DNA of 64,000 nt from Acholeplasmatales bacterium (GCA_017454375.1 JAFTDB010000011.1:25524-89523), one strand, 5' to 3'; positions 45,547 to 53,789 are shown, counted from the stretch's first letter. Translations and numbers: made by a program. Notes: generated from the sequence alone by a model not told the origin.

Positions 45547-46233
45547 TTGAATAAGTATTTAAAAGATATCATATCAGGCTTCCTAGCAGGCTTCTTTATT
45601 GGCCTTGGCGGAACAGCCTTTGTTATGTGTAAAGCCACATTAGATGTTAATGGTGGATTAATTGGAGCAATGTGCTTTCCAATTGGTCTATTTATGGTTT
45701 GTGCATTTGGAGTTAATTTATATACAGGTAAAATAGGTTACGCATTTAATAAGGAAGTAAATACATTTAATCCTTTAGATTTTGTTATTATGCTTCTTGC
45801 TAATTTCCTAGGTGCCGCAACAATTGGCTTTATCGTATATTTAGGTGCTAAAGGTAATCAACACCTATTAGATACAGCTGCCGCTGTAGCTCAGTCTAGA
45901 GCAATTGCTAACCCAATTACTGTTCTAGGCGCATTCTTTAAATCAATGGTTTGTGGAATGCTAGTGTATGTTGGAGTATATTTATACAAAAAATGTAATA
46001 ATTATTTTGAAAGAGCCGTGGTTATATTCATTCCTATCTTCTTATTCGTATTCTGTGGATTCAATCACTGTATTGCCGACTTCTTCTACATTACATTTGG
46101 TATGAATGTTAACATTTTATCATTATCATTTATCCTAATAGTTGTACTTGGCAACTCACTTGGAGCCATTTTATTTGATAGAGCATTATATCTATTATCT
46201 AAAGTGTCAAAGACAAAAGAAGTTGATAATTAA
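45547..46233 (+). CDS. Formate/nitrite transporter family channel (FocA/NirC-like)
   Basis: Likely start TTG at 45547, since AGGGGTGAT lies six bases upstream; the frame is open from GTG at 45538, which falls in that site. The 228 residues contain six membrane helices. The half-repeat hallmarks are GFFIGLGGTAFVMCKA and the second-half segment KSMVCGMLVYVGVYLYKK, and FVFCGFNHCIADFFYITFG carries the central His (NHCIAD) of the pore. These pentameric channels pass formate, nitrite or hydrosulfide. Formate export fits an anaerobic fermenter, but the ion cannot be decided. Confidence 0.9.
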   Translation: MNKYLKDIISGFLAGFFIGLGGTAFVMCKATLDVNGGLIGAMCFPIGLFMVCAFGVNLYTGKIGYAFNKEVNTFNPLDFVIMLLANFLGAATIGFIVYLGAKGNQHLLDTAAAVAQSRAIANPITVLGAFFKSMVCGMLVYVGVYLYKKCNNYFERAVVIFIPIFLFVFCGFNHCIADFFYITFGMNVNILSLSFILIVVLGNSLGAILFDRALYLLSKVSKTKEVDN

Positions 46234-46300
46234 TTTATTATTATATATAATAATGAATGTCATAAGATGATATTCTATCATTTTGACGGGGGTGATTTTT

Positions 46301-47185
46301 TTGAGTAAAGTAGCTGTATTAACAGATAGTAATAGTGGTATTACTCAAGAACAAGGAAAAAAATTAGGTATTAGAGTTATTCCAATGCCTTTTAATATCG
46401 ACGGAGAAGAATATTTAGAAGATATTAACCTATCTCAAGAAAAATTCTATGAGATGTTAACAAATGATGCTAAAGTATCTACTTCTCAGCCAGCAATTGG
46501 CTTTGTAACAACTGTTTGGGATGAATTATTAACTACTTATGATGAAGTGGTTTATATTCCAATGTCTTCTGGACTATCAAATTCATGCCAATCAGCATTA
46601 ATTGCGGCTAGAACTGAATATGAGGGAAAGGTATGGGTTGTAAATAACCAAAGAATTTCTGTAACTCAAAGACAATCAGTTTTAGATGCATTAGAGCTTG
46701 TTAAAAGAGGCCTATCAGCTAAAGAGATTTGTGAATTACTTACTGAAGTAAAAATGCAATCTGATATCTACATCATGGTAGATACATTAAAATATTTAAA
46801 GCAAGGCGGTAGAATTACTCCTACTGCTGCTGCCCTAGGTGGTATGCTTAAGCTAAAGCCTATCCTACTTATCAAGGGCGAAAAGCTTGATAAATTCAAA
46901 ATGCGTAATCGTTTAGTTGAAGATGCAAAAAAAATTATGATTCAAGCTCAAAAGGATAACATCAATGGCTATCTAAAGGATATTGATGGTAGAGTAGATA
47001 ATGTTCATATCGCAGTAGCCTATACAGGAACTGATACAACTGAGGCGCTTGATCTAGTAAAAATGCTAGAAAAAGAATTCCCAGGACAAGAAATTGTATG
47101 TAATCCATTATCACTTTCAGTATCTTGCCATATCGGACCAGGTGCATTAGCTGTTGCAATATCAAAAGCTATACCTGAAAAATAG
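46301..47185 (+). CDS. DegV-family fatty-acid-binding protein
   Basis: 294 residues from the TTG at 46301, which follows GGGGGTGAT at a normal distance (the frame reaches 46283 but would start within that site). VAVLTDSNSGITQEQGKKLGI is the conserved opening; TSQPAIGFVTTVWDELL, VYIPMSSGLSNSCQSA, VDTLKYLKQGGRIT and LLIKGEKLDKFK follow. The last segment, CHIGPGALAVAI, is the C-terminal hallmark. DegV/FakB proteins bind a fatty acid and present it to the kinase FakA. No fakA gene is in the window. Confidence 0.93.
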   Translation: MSKVAVLTDSNSGITQEQGKKLGIRVIPMPFNIDGEEYLEDINLSQEKFYEMLTNDAKVSTSQPAIGFVTTVWDELLTTYDEVVYIPMSSGLSNSCQSALIAARTEYEGKVWVVNNQRISVTQRQSVLDALELVKRGLSAKEICELLTEVKMQSDIYIMVDTLKYLKQGGRITPTAAALGGMLKLKPILLIKGEKLDKFKMRNRLVEDAKKIMIQAQKDNINGYLKDIDGRVDNVHIAVAYTGTDTTEALDLVKMLEKEFPGQEIVCNPLSLSVSCHIGPGALAVAISKAIPEK

Positions 47186-47192
47186 AAAATTT

Positions 47193-47217
47193 CACCAGCA
47201 CTCGCTGGTGCTTTTTT
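47193..47217 (+). terminator. Terminator of the DegV gene
   Basis: CACCAGC (47193-47199), loop ACTC, GCTGGTG (47204-47210), then C and six T. Confidence 0.9.
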
Positions 47218-47267
47218 ATAGAAAAGATTTTTTAGATAATGTATAATATTAACCAGAGGTTAAACTA

Positions 47268-48629
47268 ATGATAAAAAATAGAATTAATCCGTATGTTTTG
47301 ATAATTTTATCGTTTATCAGTATCATTTTGATAGGTACTGTTCTTTTAGTTATGCCCTTTGCCTCTTCTAAGGGTGAGTCTTTTGGATTCGTAGATTCCC
47401 TATTCATGGCTACTTCTGCAGTCTGTGTTACTGGCCTTAGTGTTATGCCAAATGGACTAGGAACAGATATGACAATCTATGGCAAGGTTGTTATGTGGCT
47501 ATTAATTGAGGTTGGAGGGCTTTCAATCATCACCATTGCCGTATTCTTCTTATCAATTATTAGAGCCAAAATAGGTATTACAAATAGATTTGTATTAAGA
47601 GAAGCCTTAAATCAAGAAAATGTGAAGGGGCTTGTCTTCCTTGTAAGAAAAATAGTAATTATTTCTTTTTCTGTACAAATTGTTTGTACATTAATAAATT
47701 GGTATCCTTTCTATACCTATTTAGAGGCTTATGGTATAAATGATCTATGGAGAGCATTATTCATATCCATCTTCCATTCAGCATCCGCATTTAACAATGC
47801 TGGATTTGATATTATGCTTGGTACTCAAGGACTTACAGAAATATCTTCTTCTGCAGGTGTTCTTCCAACCGTATCAATGGTTACAATTAATTTAACAACA
47901 ATGCTAATGATTGTTGTAGGTGGTATTGGATTCATTATTATAGATGATATTATTAGACATAAAAAATGGAAAAGATTTAAACTACATACAAAGATAACAT
48001 TAATAACTACATTATTATTAATTATTATTGGTACATTAGTAATTAAATTCACATCTAACCTAGGTTGGATGGAATCAGCATTTACAGCGATAACAAGTAG
48101 AACTGCCGGCTTTTCAACCTGGGATATGTCAGTTATGGACGTAGCTTATCCTGCAACATATGTGATGGTTATCTCACTTATGTTCATTGGTGCTTCTCCA
48201 TGTTCTACAGGTGGTGGTATTAAAACTACTACCTTCGCAATCTTAATCATTGCCATATTCTCCTATGCTACAGGCAGAAAGGCGAAGGCATTTAATAGAA
48301 AGATTCCATTCTCTCAAATATTTAAAGCCTTTGTATTAATGAATGTTGGAGTAATAATGATTTTACTTTGTACATTCATAATTATGATTATTCAACCAGA
48401 GCTAGGATTAAGTAAGGTATTATTTGAGGTTGTATCAGCCTTCTCTACTACTGGCTTATCACTTGGTATTACTACTAAGCTTAATATTGCTTCTAAATTA
48501 ATTTTAAGCTTTTTAATGTTCTTTGGTAGATTAGGACCATTAACTATAATTGGTGTAGTTAATAAGAATTGGATGAATCAAAAGAAAGAAAATATAGATT
48601 ACGTTGAAGAGAGTGTGATTATAGGATGA
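47268..48629 (+). CDS. ktrB: Potassium uptake protein, TrkH/KtrB family
   Basis: 453 residues with the four P-loop/filter segments of the superfamily: TSAVCVTGLSVMP, SAFNNAGFDIM, TSRTAGFSTWDM and SAFSTTGLSLGIT, each with the central Gly of the filter. It has the shorter length of KtrB rather than TrkH. It forms the membrane pore for Na+- or H+-linked K+ uptake with the KtrA ring. Stop overlaps the ktrA start as ATGA (48626-48629). Confidence 0.94.
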   Translation: MIKNRINPYVLIILSFISIILIGTVLLVMPFASSKGESFGFVDSLFMATSAVCVTGLSVMPNGLGTDMTIYGKVVMWLLIEVGGLSIITIAVFFLSIIRAKIGITNRFVLREALNQENVKGLVFLVRKIVIISFSVQIVCTLINWYPFYTYLEAYGINDLWRALFISIFHSASAFNNAGFDIMLGTQGLTEISSSAGVLPTVSMVTINLTTMLMIVVGGIGFIIIDDIIRHKKWKRFKLHTKITLITTLLLIIIGTLVIKFTSNLGWMESAFTAITSRTAGFSTWDMSVMDVAYPATYVMVISLMFIGASPCSTGGGIKTTTFAILIIAIFSYATGRKAKAFNRKIPFSQIFKAFVLMNVGVIMILLCTFIIMIIQPELGLSKVLFEVVSAFSTTGLSLGITTKLNIASKLILSFLMFFGRLGPLTIIGVVNKNWMNQKKENIDYVEESVIIG

Positions 48630-49282
48630 AAAAGACTTTTATTGTAATTGGATTAGGAAGATTCGGAGCTAACGTTGCTAAAACATTAGCCAAAATGAAT
48701 TTAGATGTGCTTGCGATTGATAAGGATGAGGATGTTGTTACTGCTATAGCAAAGGATGTACCACATTCACTTATCGCAGACTCTACAAAGATGAACGTAT
48801 TAAAGGATTTAGGAGTTCAAGATATTGATCATGCTGTAGTTGCGATTGGTAATAACCTACAAGCTTCTATTCTAACAGTAATCAATTTAAAGAACTTAGG
48901 CGTTAAGATGATTTCTGTTAGAGCCGATTCAGAGCAGCACAAGGAATTATATAGCCTTATCGGAGCTACCGAGGTTATAGTTCCTGAGGAATCATCTGCA
49001 GTTATGTTTGCAAACCAAATCAGCAGTGATTCAATCTTGGATTATTATGCTATCGCATCTGATTACGCAATGGTTCAAATCACTGTATCAAATGATTTCA
49101 GTGATAAAACACTTGTTGATTTAGACATACGTAATAATTTTGATGTTAACATTGTTGGTATATTAAGAAATAAAGAATTCTTCGTACCTTTCGCTAAGGA
49201 CCAGCTAAAGGTTGGAGATATAGTAGTTGTTGTAGGTGCCAAAAACAAACTTAAAAAATTTGATGCTTATCTAAACGACTAA
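48626..49282 (+). CDS. ktrA: Potassium uptake regulatory subunit KtrA (RCK domain)
   Basis: 218 residues. Rossmann glycines FIVIGLGRFGANVAKTLA, then LAIDKDEDVVTAIAKDVPH, ADSTKMNVLKDLGV and SVRADSEQHKELY are the RCK_N domain. The last 80 residues form the RCK_C domain. The octameric ring binds nucleotides (ATP/ADP and often c-di-AMP) and gates KtrB. Both ends overlap neighbours (4 bases and 1 base), so the three genes ktrB, ktrA and the lipid kinase form one coupled operon. Confidence 0.94.
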   Translation: MKKTFIVIGLGRFGANVAKTLAKMNLDVLAIDKDEDVVTAIAKDVPHSLIADSTKMNVLKDLGVQDIDHAVVAIGNNLQASILTVINLKNLGVKMISVRADSEQHKELYSLIGATEVIVPEESSAVMFANQISSDSILDYYAIASDYAMVQITVSNDFSDKTLVDLDIRNNFDVNIVGILRNKEFFVPFAKDQLKVGDIVVVVGAKNKLKKFDAYLND

Positions 49283-50226
49283 TGAAGCTTCTTATTCTAT
49301 TCAACTCTTTTAGTGGAAAAGGATATAAAGATAATATAATTGATTACCTCAAGGATGAATTAAAGGATAAATTTGAAGTGATTGATGTTTACCAAACCGA
49401 AGGTGAAAAATCAATTACTGAAAAGATTACCGCTGATGGTAGTAATTACGATGTAGTTATGACTGTTGGTGGTGATGGTACTGTCAATGAGGCAATAAAC
49501 GGAATTATGCGTCTTGAGAATAAGCCAAGGCTCGCAATCATTCCTCACGGCACCTGTAATGATATAGCCAAATCTACTGGTAACAAAAGAGTAAAAAAGG
49601 CAATTAAAAATATAAAGAATGACTTATATGTCAATTTAAATGTATTTAAGATTAATAATGCATTTTTTGCTTATGGCTTGGCAACAGGTGGCGTATCTAA
49701 TATCAGCTATAAGGTCAGCAAAAAAGCCAAGAATGTTCTTGGCAAAAATGCATATTATATTAATTCAATAAAAACAGTATTTGAGCGTAATCCTAAAATA
49801 AAGCTTTCAATTGATTATGATGATAATAATCATATTGAAGGAAGATTCTATTTGATGCTAGCAATTAATACCCGCTATCTAGCAGGTGTTAAGGTTAGAG
49901 GCTGGAAGAAAACATATAATACCTCTAAGCTACATGTAGTATTATTTAAAGAACAACATCGTATTACAGGCTTCTTATCATTTGTGTTATATGTATTATT
50001 TGGATATAAGAATAAAAGCATGGTAATCTTTGATGCTGAGCACTTAAAGATAACTCCATACGAAAGAGTAGAATTTAATACAGATGGAGAAAAATTCGAG
50101 CCTAGACGTACTCTAGATATTACTTCTATTTCTAATGAGCTAGAGGTATATTGTAAAAAGAAGATTATCAGACTTGAAAAGAAAAGAGAAAAGAAAGCCG
50201 ATAAAGAAAAAGACACTATCGATTAA
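49282..50226 (+). CDS. Diacylglycerol kinase-family lipid kinase (second copy)
   Basis: 314 residues with an N-terminal Rossmann strand LLILFNSFSGKGYKDN, nucleotide motif VMTVGGDGTVNEAIN, and IIPHGTCNDIAKS. FAYGLATGGVSNISY marks the second domain; FNTDGEKFEPRRTLDI is the conserved NTDG region. It has a Lys/Glu-rich tail (KKREKKADKEKD). It is probably a membrane-associated kinase of diacylglycerol or a related lipid. It begins on the last base of the ktrA stop (TAATG). Grouping a lipid kinase with potassium uptake is unusual. Confidence 0.9.
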   Translation: MKLLILFNSFSGKGYKDNIIDYLKDELKDKFEVIDVYQTEGEKSITEKITADGSNYDVVMTVGGDGTVNEAINGIMRLENKPRLAIIPHGTCNDIAKSTGNKRVKKAIKNIKNDLYVNLNVFKINNAFFAYGLATGGVSNISYKVSKKAKNVLGKNAYYINSIKTVFERNPKIKLSIDYDDNNHIEGRFYLMLAINTRYLAGVKVRGWKKTYNTSKLHVVLFKEQHRITGFLSFVLYVLFGYKNKSMVIFDAEHLKITPYERVEFNTDGEKFEPRRTLDITSISNELEVYCKKKIIRLEKKREKKADKEKDTID

Positions 50227-50238
50227 GATAGTGTTTTT
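50212..50238. terminator. Bidirectional terminator between the ktr operon and the flavodoxin-fold gene
   Basis: ACACTATC (50213-50220) and GATAGTGT (50227-50234), then five T on the plus strand; the left flank CTTTTTCTTTATC on the minus strand gives it function both ways. The stop codon of the kinase lies in the loop. Confidence 0.85.
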
Positions 50239-50737
50239 AAATGTCTAAACCTTCTTTATAAATATTTTTAGTATTATTTATACCAAACATCTCGGCTAGT
50301 GCTTTAACATATTCATATCCTAAATGAGGACCATTTAGATATCCCCCAATTGTAGAAAAATATAATAATTCCTTAGCATGTGCTAAGCCTATTAATTCTC
50401 CTTTATTTGAATAGGTAAAATTAATATTTAATACGCTAACATTTTCAAAATAAACCTTCAAAAGTGATGGGAATGATAAATCATAATACGGTGCCGCAAC
50501 TATTATCTTATCAGCCTTATTAAATTGCCATGCTAGATCAAACATTGGATTATCATATTCCTTGTTAGCTACGAGCATATCTCTTTTTTTAATCATTTCT
50601 TTATCTAAAGGCTTAATATTTAATTTAGTTAAATATAATACTTCATATTCTAAATTATTTTCTTTTAAATATTCTAAATATAGCTTTCTAGTTCTAGATT
50701 CTTCTTCTCTTATACAACAATCAACTACTAATACCAT
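50237..50737 (-). CDS. Flavodoxin-fold NAD(P)H oxidoreductase (azoreductase-like)
   Basis: 166 residues with the flavodoxin-like fold of the NQO/AzoR group: MVLVVDCCIREEESRTRKLY binds the FMN phosphate, DKIIVAAPYYDLSFPSLLKVYFE is the second conserved stretch, and LLYFSTIGGYL is the loop over the isoalloxazine. Such proteins reduce quinones, azo dyes or nitro compounds. It is somewhat shorter than AzoR (about 200). One base separates it from the CobW-family gene ahead of it in transcription order, so they share a transcript. Confidence 0.85.
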   Translation of the reverse strand: MVLVVDCCIREEESRTRKLYLEYLKENNLEYEVLYLTKLNIKPLDKEMIKKRDMLVANKEYDNPMFDLAWQFNKADKIIVAAPYYDLSFPSLLKVYFENVSVLNINFTYSNKGELIGLAHAKELLYFSTIGGYLNGPHLGYEYVKALAEMFGINNTKNIYKEGLDI

Positions 50738-50738
50738 A

Positions 50739-51632
50739 TTACGCCTCCATTACTTTATTTATTTTTTCTTTATCTAAATTCTCACCAATAACAATAATAA
50801 CCTTTTGTCCATTTAGGATTGGGTGTATTTCTTCTTCATCCTTAGTTAGGTTTATTTCCTTCCATCCATCCTCTAGAATGAATCCTTTTATTCTAACTAT
50901 ATTACCATAATCAGAATTAAATAATATATTCTTCTTATTAATAATATCCGCTACAGTATAATCCTTATCTGTATAATACAATGAATCATAATTATTATCA
51001 TCATGAATCATTACCTTTATATAATCATAATTATGATATGATGCATGAGATAATAAATCAAAATCAAGATTATCATTATACATGATATCTGATTCACTAA
51101 ATTTTCTAATGCATTTAAATTCTTCTAATATATTATTTATATAATCTAAGTCTACCTTGATATCCTGTTTATCTCTTTTAGTTACTATTAGTTTCCCACA
51201 ACATGCCATCTCTGATGTTAGGACATATTTAGATTCATATGATAGGTCATGAAGCTTAATATCATAAAGACAAAATATATTACCTATTTCATACATATCA
51301 CAAACAGGATCCTCATATAATACATCAAAGAATTCATCAGTATCATAGATTCCTGATGGTTCTACAATGACACGATCATATCTTTTCATACCCATGGCAA
51401 TAAGCTTTGTTCGGAACCTACGCAAATGGCAATCATAGTCACATCCACCACTTACCATTTCTCTATCACAGCCTAGCTCCTCTATTAACATCATATCGAC
51501 ATTTATAGGGCCATAATCATTTTCCAAAATACAAATTCTTTCACCTTTTGCCATTAGATATTTAGCATATTCAATTAGAAATGTTGTTTTACCAGAGCCT
51601 AAAAAGCCTGTTATTAAGTCAATTTTTACCAT
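50739..51632 (-). CDS. CobW/P47K-family GTPase (metallochaperone-type)
   Basis: 297 residues. LITGFLGSGKTTFL is the G1 loop typical of the G3E family, ENDYGPINVDMM and VIVEPSGIYD follow, and the NTP-specificity motif VTKRDKQD is present. Relatives deliver zinc or other metals to target proteins (ZNG1, YeiR, YjiA, CobW, HypB-like). In most, a CxCC motif after the first Walker region binds the metal; here the segment reads GGCDYDCHLRR, so cysteines are spaced C-x3-C. The usual CobW C-terminal domain is reduced. The region upstream (51657-51687) has paired repeats that could be an operator. Confidence 0.85.
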   Translation of the reverse strand: MVKIDLITGFLGSGKTTFLIEYAKYLMAKGERICILENDYGPINVDMMLIEELGCDREMVSGGCDYDCHLRRFRTKLIAMGMKRYDRVIVEPSGIYDTDEFFDVLYEDPVCDMYEIGNIFCLYDIKLHDLSYESKYVLTSEMACCGKLIVTKRDKQDIKVDLDYINNILEEFKCIRKFSESDIMYNDNLDFDLLSHASYHNYDYIKVMIHDDNNYDSLYYTDKDYTVADIINKKNILFNSDYGNIVRIKGFILEDGWKEINLTKDEEEIHPILNGQKVIIVIGENLDKEKINKVMEA

Positions 51633-51656
51633 TTTTCACCATAAAAATAAATTGTT

Positions 51657-51687
51657 ATCGTTTTCAAAAAAAATAATATCGTTTTCA
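51657..51687. promoter_or_regulatory. Paired direct repeats between the CobW gene and a small transcript
   Basis: ATCGTTTTCA occurs at 51657-51666 and 51678-51687, exactly 21 bases apart, about two DNA turns, and a partial third copy (ATTTTCA) abuts the promoter at 51692-51698. This is a likely regulator site serving both divergent genes. Regulator unknown. Confidence 0.5.
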
Positions 51688-51699
51688 TAAAATTTTCAT

Positions 51700-51727
51700 T
51701 TGACTTATTTTTTTTAAAGAGTATCAT
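51700..51727 (+). promoter_or_regulatory. Promoter of a short plus-strand transcript
   Basis: TTGACT (51700-51705), 16 bases, TATCAT (51722-51727). Followed by AAGGAG (51741-51746), a short ORF, a hairpin and terminator (about 51911-51932). Confidence 0.6.
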
Positions 51728-51757
51728 AGTGTCTGTTTGAAAGGAGTATGAAAAATC

Positions 51758-51844
51758 ATGAAGTCAGAAAAGAAAACTAAAAAATTTGACAAGACAATCG
51801 ATAGTATTGTAAGATTCTTTGTATTCTCAAACATCAATGAATAA
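51758..51844 (+). CDS. Short ORF (28 residues) in a small transcription unit
   Basis: The ATG at 51758 lies 11 bases after AAGGAG. The product is MKSEKKTKKFDKTIDSIVR then FFVFSNINE: a basic first half and an amphipathic hydrophobic stretch. No homology is known to me. Its end is inside an inverted repeat, GTATTCTCAAACAT and ATGTTTGTGAATAC (51821-51834 and 51844-51857, one mismatch), and the transcript would end at the terminator near 51932. It could be a leader peptide, a small toxin-like peptide or simply a small RNA. A competing ATG at 51748 gives only ten codons. Confidence 0.35.
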   Translation: MKSEKKTKKFDKTIDSIVRFFVFSNINE

Positions 51845-51857
51845 TGTTTGTGAATAC
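51821..51857. repeat. Inverted repeat at the end of the 28-residue ORF
   Basis: Arms of 14 bases (13 of 14 paired) with a nine-base loop, covering the stop codon. Too AT-rich and without an immediate T-run to be a simple terminator; it would form a stable stem in the RNA and could control its stability. Confidence 0.6.
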
Positions 51858-51910
51858 AAACTGAAACTTGTTTCTCCCTTTTTTAATAAAAGTTTATTAT
51901 ATATTAAAAA

Positions 51911-51932
51911 GATGCCGAAAGGCATTTTTTTA
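51911..51932. terminator. Bidirectional terminator between the small transcript and the Nudix gene
   Basis: GATGCC, loop GAAA, GGCAT, then seven T on the plus strand (51911-51932). The minus strand reads into TTTTTAATAT, so it ends both. Confidence 0.85.
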
Positions 51933-52463
51933 TTTTTCTAGCATTAAATAATAATTGATGGCGCAAATAGTTTTAGCATCCTTAATTTGACCATCCTTAA
52001 TCATTTTCATAACCTCTTCTAGAGGATAATATTCACTACTAATAACCTCATCCTCATCAAAATGAGTATGAGTTATCTTTGTATTTTTAGCTAGGAATAG
52101 ATATATTTTTTCGTCTGAATATCCACAGGTAGGGTAGATAACACCAAGAGGTGTAAGAGTATCAGCCTTATTACCTGTTTCTTCTTCTAATTCTCTTTGG
52201 GCTGCAAGATATGGATCTTCATTTAGTTCTAGCTTACCTGCAGGAATCTCATAAATAGTCTCACCATAGGCATAACGAAATTGACGTTCTAATAAAACGT
52301 CATTTTTTTCATTTAGGCATAATACTCCTGCCCCACCATTATGATGTAGGATTTCTCTTATGGCCTCATTACCATTAGGACACATTACTACATCCTTATG
52401 AATTTTCATTATTTTACCGTCGTAGACTATTTCACCACGTAATTTAATTTCTTCATTATTCAT
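51930..52463 (-). CDS. nudF: Nudix hydrolase (ADP-ribose pyrophosphatase-like)
   Basis: The ATG at 52463 follows GAGTGA; the frame to 52472 would overlap more of the gene upstream. 177 residues. The Nudix box runs from G of PAGKLELNEDPYLAAQ to RELEEETG, with REUxEExGU complete. The opening RGEIVYDGKIMKIHKDVV and VLLERQFRYAYGETIYEIPAG are typical of ADP-ribose pyrophosphatase (NudF/YqkG). It would cleave ADP-ribose to AMP and ribose 5-phosphate. Its start is coupled to the end of the upstream membrane-protein gene. Confidence 0.9.
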   Translation of the reverse strand: MNNEEIKLRGEIVYDGKIMKIHKDVVMCPNGNEAIREILHHNGGAGVLCLNEKNDVLLERQFRYAYGETIYEIPAGKLELNEDPYLAAQRELEEETGNKADTLTPLGVIYPTCGYSDEKIYLFLAKNTKITHTHFDEDEVISSEYYPLEEVMKMIKDGQIKDAKTICAINYYLMLEK

Positions 52464-52468
52464 AATAA

Positions 52469-53110
52469 TCACTCATTAATTTCTTTTAATCCTAATTCTT
52501 CTATTAGCTTTTCAACATATTCCTTATGAGTATCATTAGGATTAATATAGTTTAGACAAATATATTTATTATCTTCTTTAGCAACAAGCGCTGTATAATA
52601 AACCTTATCAATTTCAAATGAATAATCAGGTATTCTATCTAATGCTTCCTTTGATACTTCATTAAATATTTCTATACCAATCATTTGTTTACATGAATCT
52701 AATCTTTTATCAGCTTCATAGCTTTGATCTGATTCATGATCATAATAAGCATTAATATCATTAATTAATACTACCTTATAGGCAACATCACCATCTATTT
52801 TGATATAGCTATCTCCATAATGACGATCCTTACGCTTAAAGTCTGCATTCTTTAAAGCTTCACTCAAATCAATAGTTGTTTCATAAGTTTTTGTGTCATA
52901 TTTAATTTTTTGTTTATTCTTGGCATTATAGCTTCTAAATGTAGCATATTGAACTAGGAATGTAATAATAATGAATAATATTACTAAAATAACAGTTAAT
53001 ACATTATTCATACCATTAGGCGCATTCACAATCCAAATAATTAATCCTACTGCCACTAAAAGTAAAGCTAACACTATTAGCCATAAATATCTAGCCTTTA
53101 TATTTTTCAT
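52469..53110 (-). CDS. Hypothetical membrane-anchored protein
   Basis: The ATG at 53110 follows GAGGGA (the open frame to 53128 starts within the upstream gene). 213 residues. Two membrane helices (about 8-27 and 36-56) precede a soluble alpha/beta domain with KIDGDVAYKVVLINDINAYY and SFEIDKVYYTALVAKEDNKYICLNYI. I do not recognise it. Its gene lies between an unknown protein and the Nudix hydrolase with overlaps at both ends, so all three are one coupled operon. The soluble domain would face the cytoplasm. Confidence 0.75.
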   Translation of the reverse strand: MKNIKARYLWLIVLALLLVAVGLIIWIVNAPNGMNNVLTVILVILFIIITFLVQYATFRSYNAKNKQKIKYDTKTYETTIDLSEALKNADFKRKDRHYGDSYIKIDGDVAYKVVLINDINAYYDHESDQSYEADKRLDSCKQMIGIEIFNEVSKEALDRIPDYSFEIDKVYYTALVAKEDNKYICLNYINPNDTHKEYVEKLIEELGLKEINE

Positions 53111-53111
53111 A

Positions 53112-53642
53112 TTATTCCCTCGTATCATCGATGAATGCTAAATCAAAATAAGCATTCTCACAGAAATTATTATAAAGCTTATAGAATTTAGGAACTGGCT
53201 TATAAAAATCAAAATGACCAGCCTTTGAATTAAATACTACTGCATGTTCAAAATTAAGCTTTGTAGAATTACAAAATTTCTTACATTCAGAAATTGTGAA
53301 ATCATTCTTATGCTGGAATAGAACCATAACTATATTAGTTTTAGTTTCCTTCATTCCACATTCTTTTAACTTATCCTTTAGGCATTCAAAACGGTAATTT
53401 TCAATGTTGAAGCCTTCTTCATCATTAACTAAAACATTAACAAATGTTGTATCACGATAAATTCTTGAATATATTTCTACTTTTTCAGTTACCTCAATTT
53501 CTGTTTCATCCGCATAAATTAAGGCATATTTCATACTTGTATATGGCTTAGAATCATAATGTCCTATAACGCCAACATCTTCTTTATATTTCTCTTTTTT
53601 TGGGAAGAAAAAACGAAATACTTTTACAAGTTTTTCATTCAT
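53112..53642 (-). CDS. Hypothetical soluble protein
   Basis: 176 residues, no signal peptide, not recognised. MNEKLVKVFRFFFPKKEKYKE begins basic; the middle has alternating strands (YALIYADETEIEVTEKVEIY, TTFVNVLVNDEEGF) and the end KFYKLYNNFCENAYFDLAFI. Its MVLFQHKNDFTISECKKFC stretch suggests an alpha/beta fold. It is first in a coupled operon with the two-helix membrane protein and Nudix hydrolase; the end of the soluble domain of that next protein (EIDKVYYTALVAKEDNKY) and this one could be distant relatives, which I could not test. Confidence 0.7.
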   Translation of the reverse strand: MNEKLVKVFRFFFPKKEKYKEDVGVIGHYDSKPYTSMKYALIYADETEIEVTEKVEIYSRIYRDTTFVNVLVNDEEGFNIENYRFECLKDKLKECGMKETKTNIVMVLFQHKNDFTISECKKFCNSTKLNFEHAVVFNSKAGHFDFYKPVPKFYKLYNNFCENAYFDLAFIDDTRE

Positions 53643-53700
53643 ATAATCATCTCCGTATCAAAGTTATTATACACAAAAAATATGTAAAAAACTATTTAAA

Positions 53701-53757
53701 TATTAAAATATTATAATTTTAATAAGCATTGTAATTTTTTCAAAATGAAATTATAAT
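53701..53757 (+). promoter_or_regulatory. Promoter of the Thr-rich lipoprotein gene with upstream palindrome
   Basis: TTGTAA (53729-53734), 17 bases, TATAAT (53752-53757). Just upstream TATTAAAAT (53701-53709) and ATTTTAATA (53716-53724) form a perfect nine-base inverted repeat with a six-base spacer. GAGGTG precedes the ATG at 53790. Confidence 0.6.
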
Positions 53758-53789
53758 AAAAGGTAGCAACGATGATTTGAGGTGCTAAT

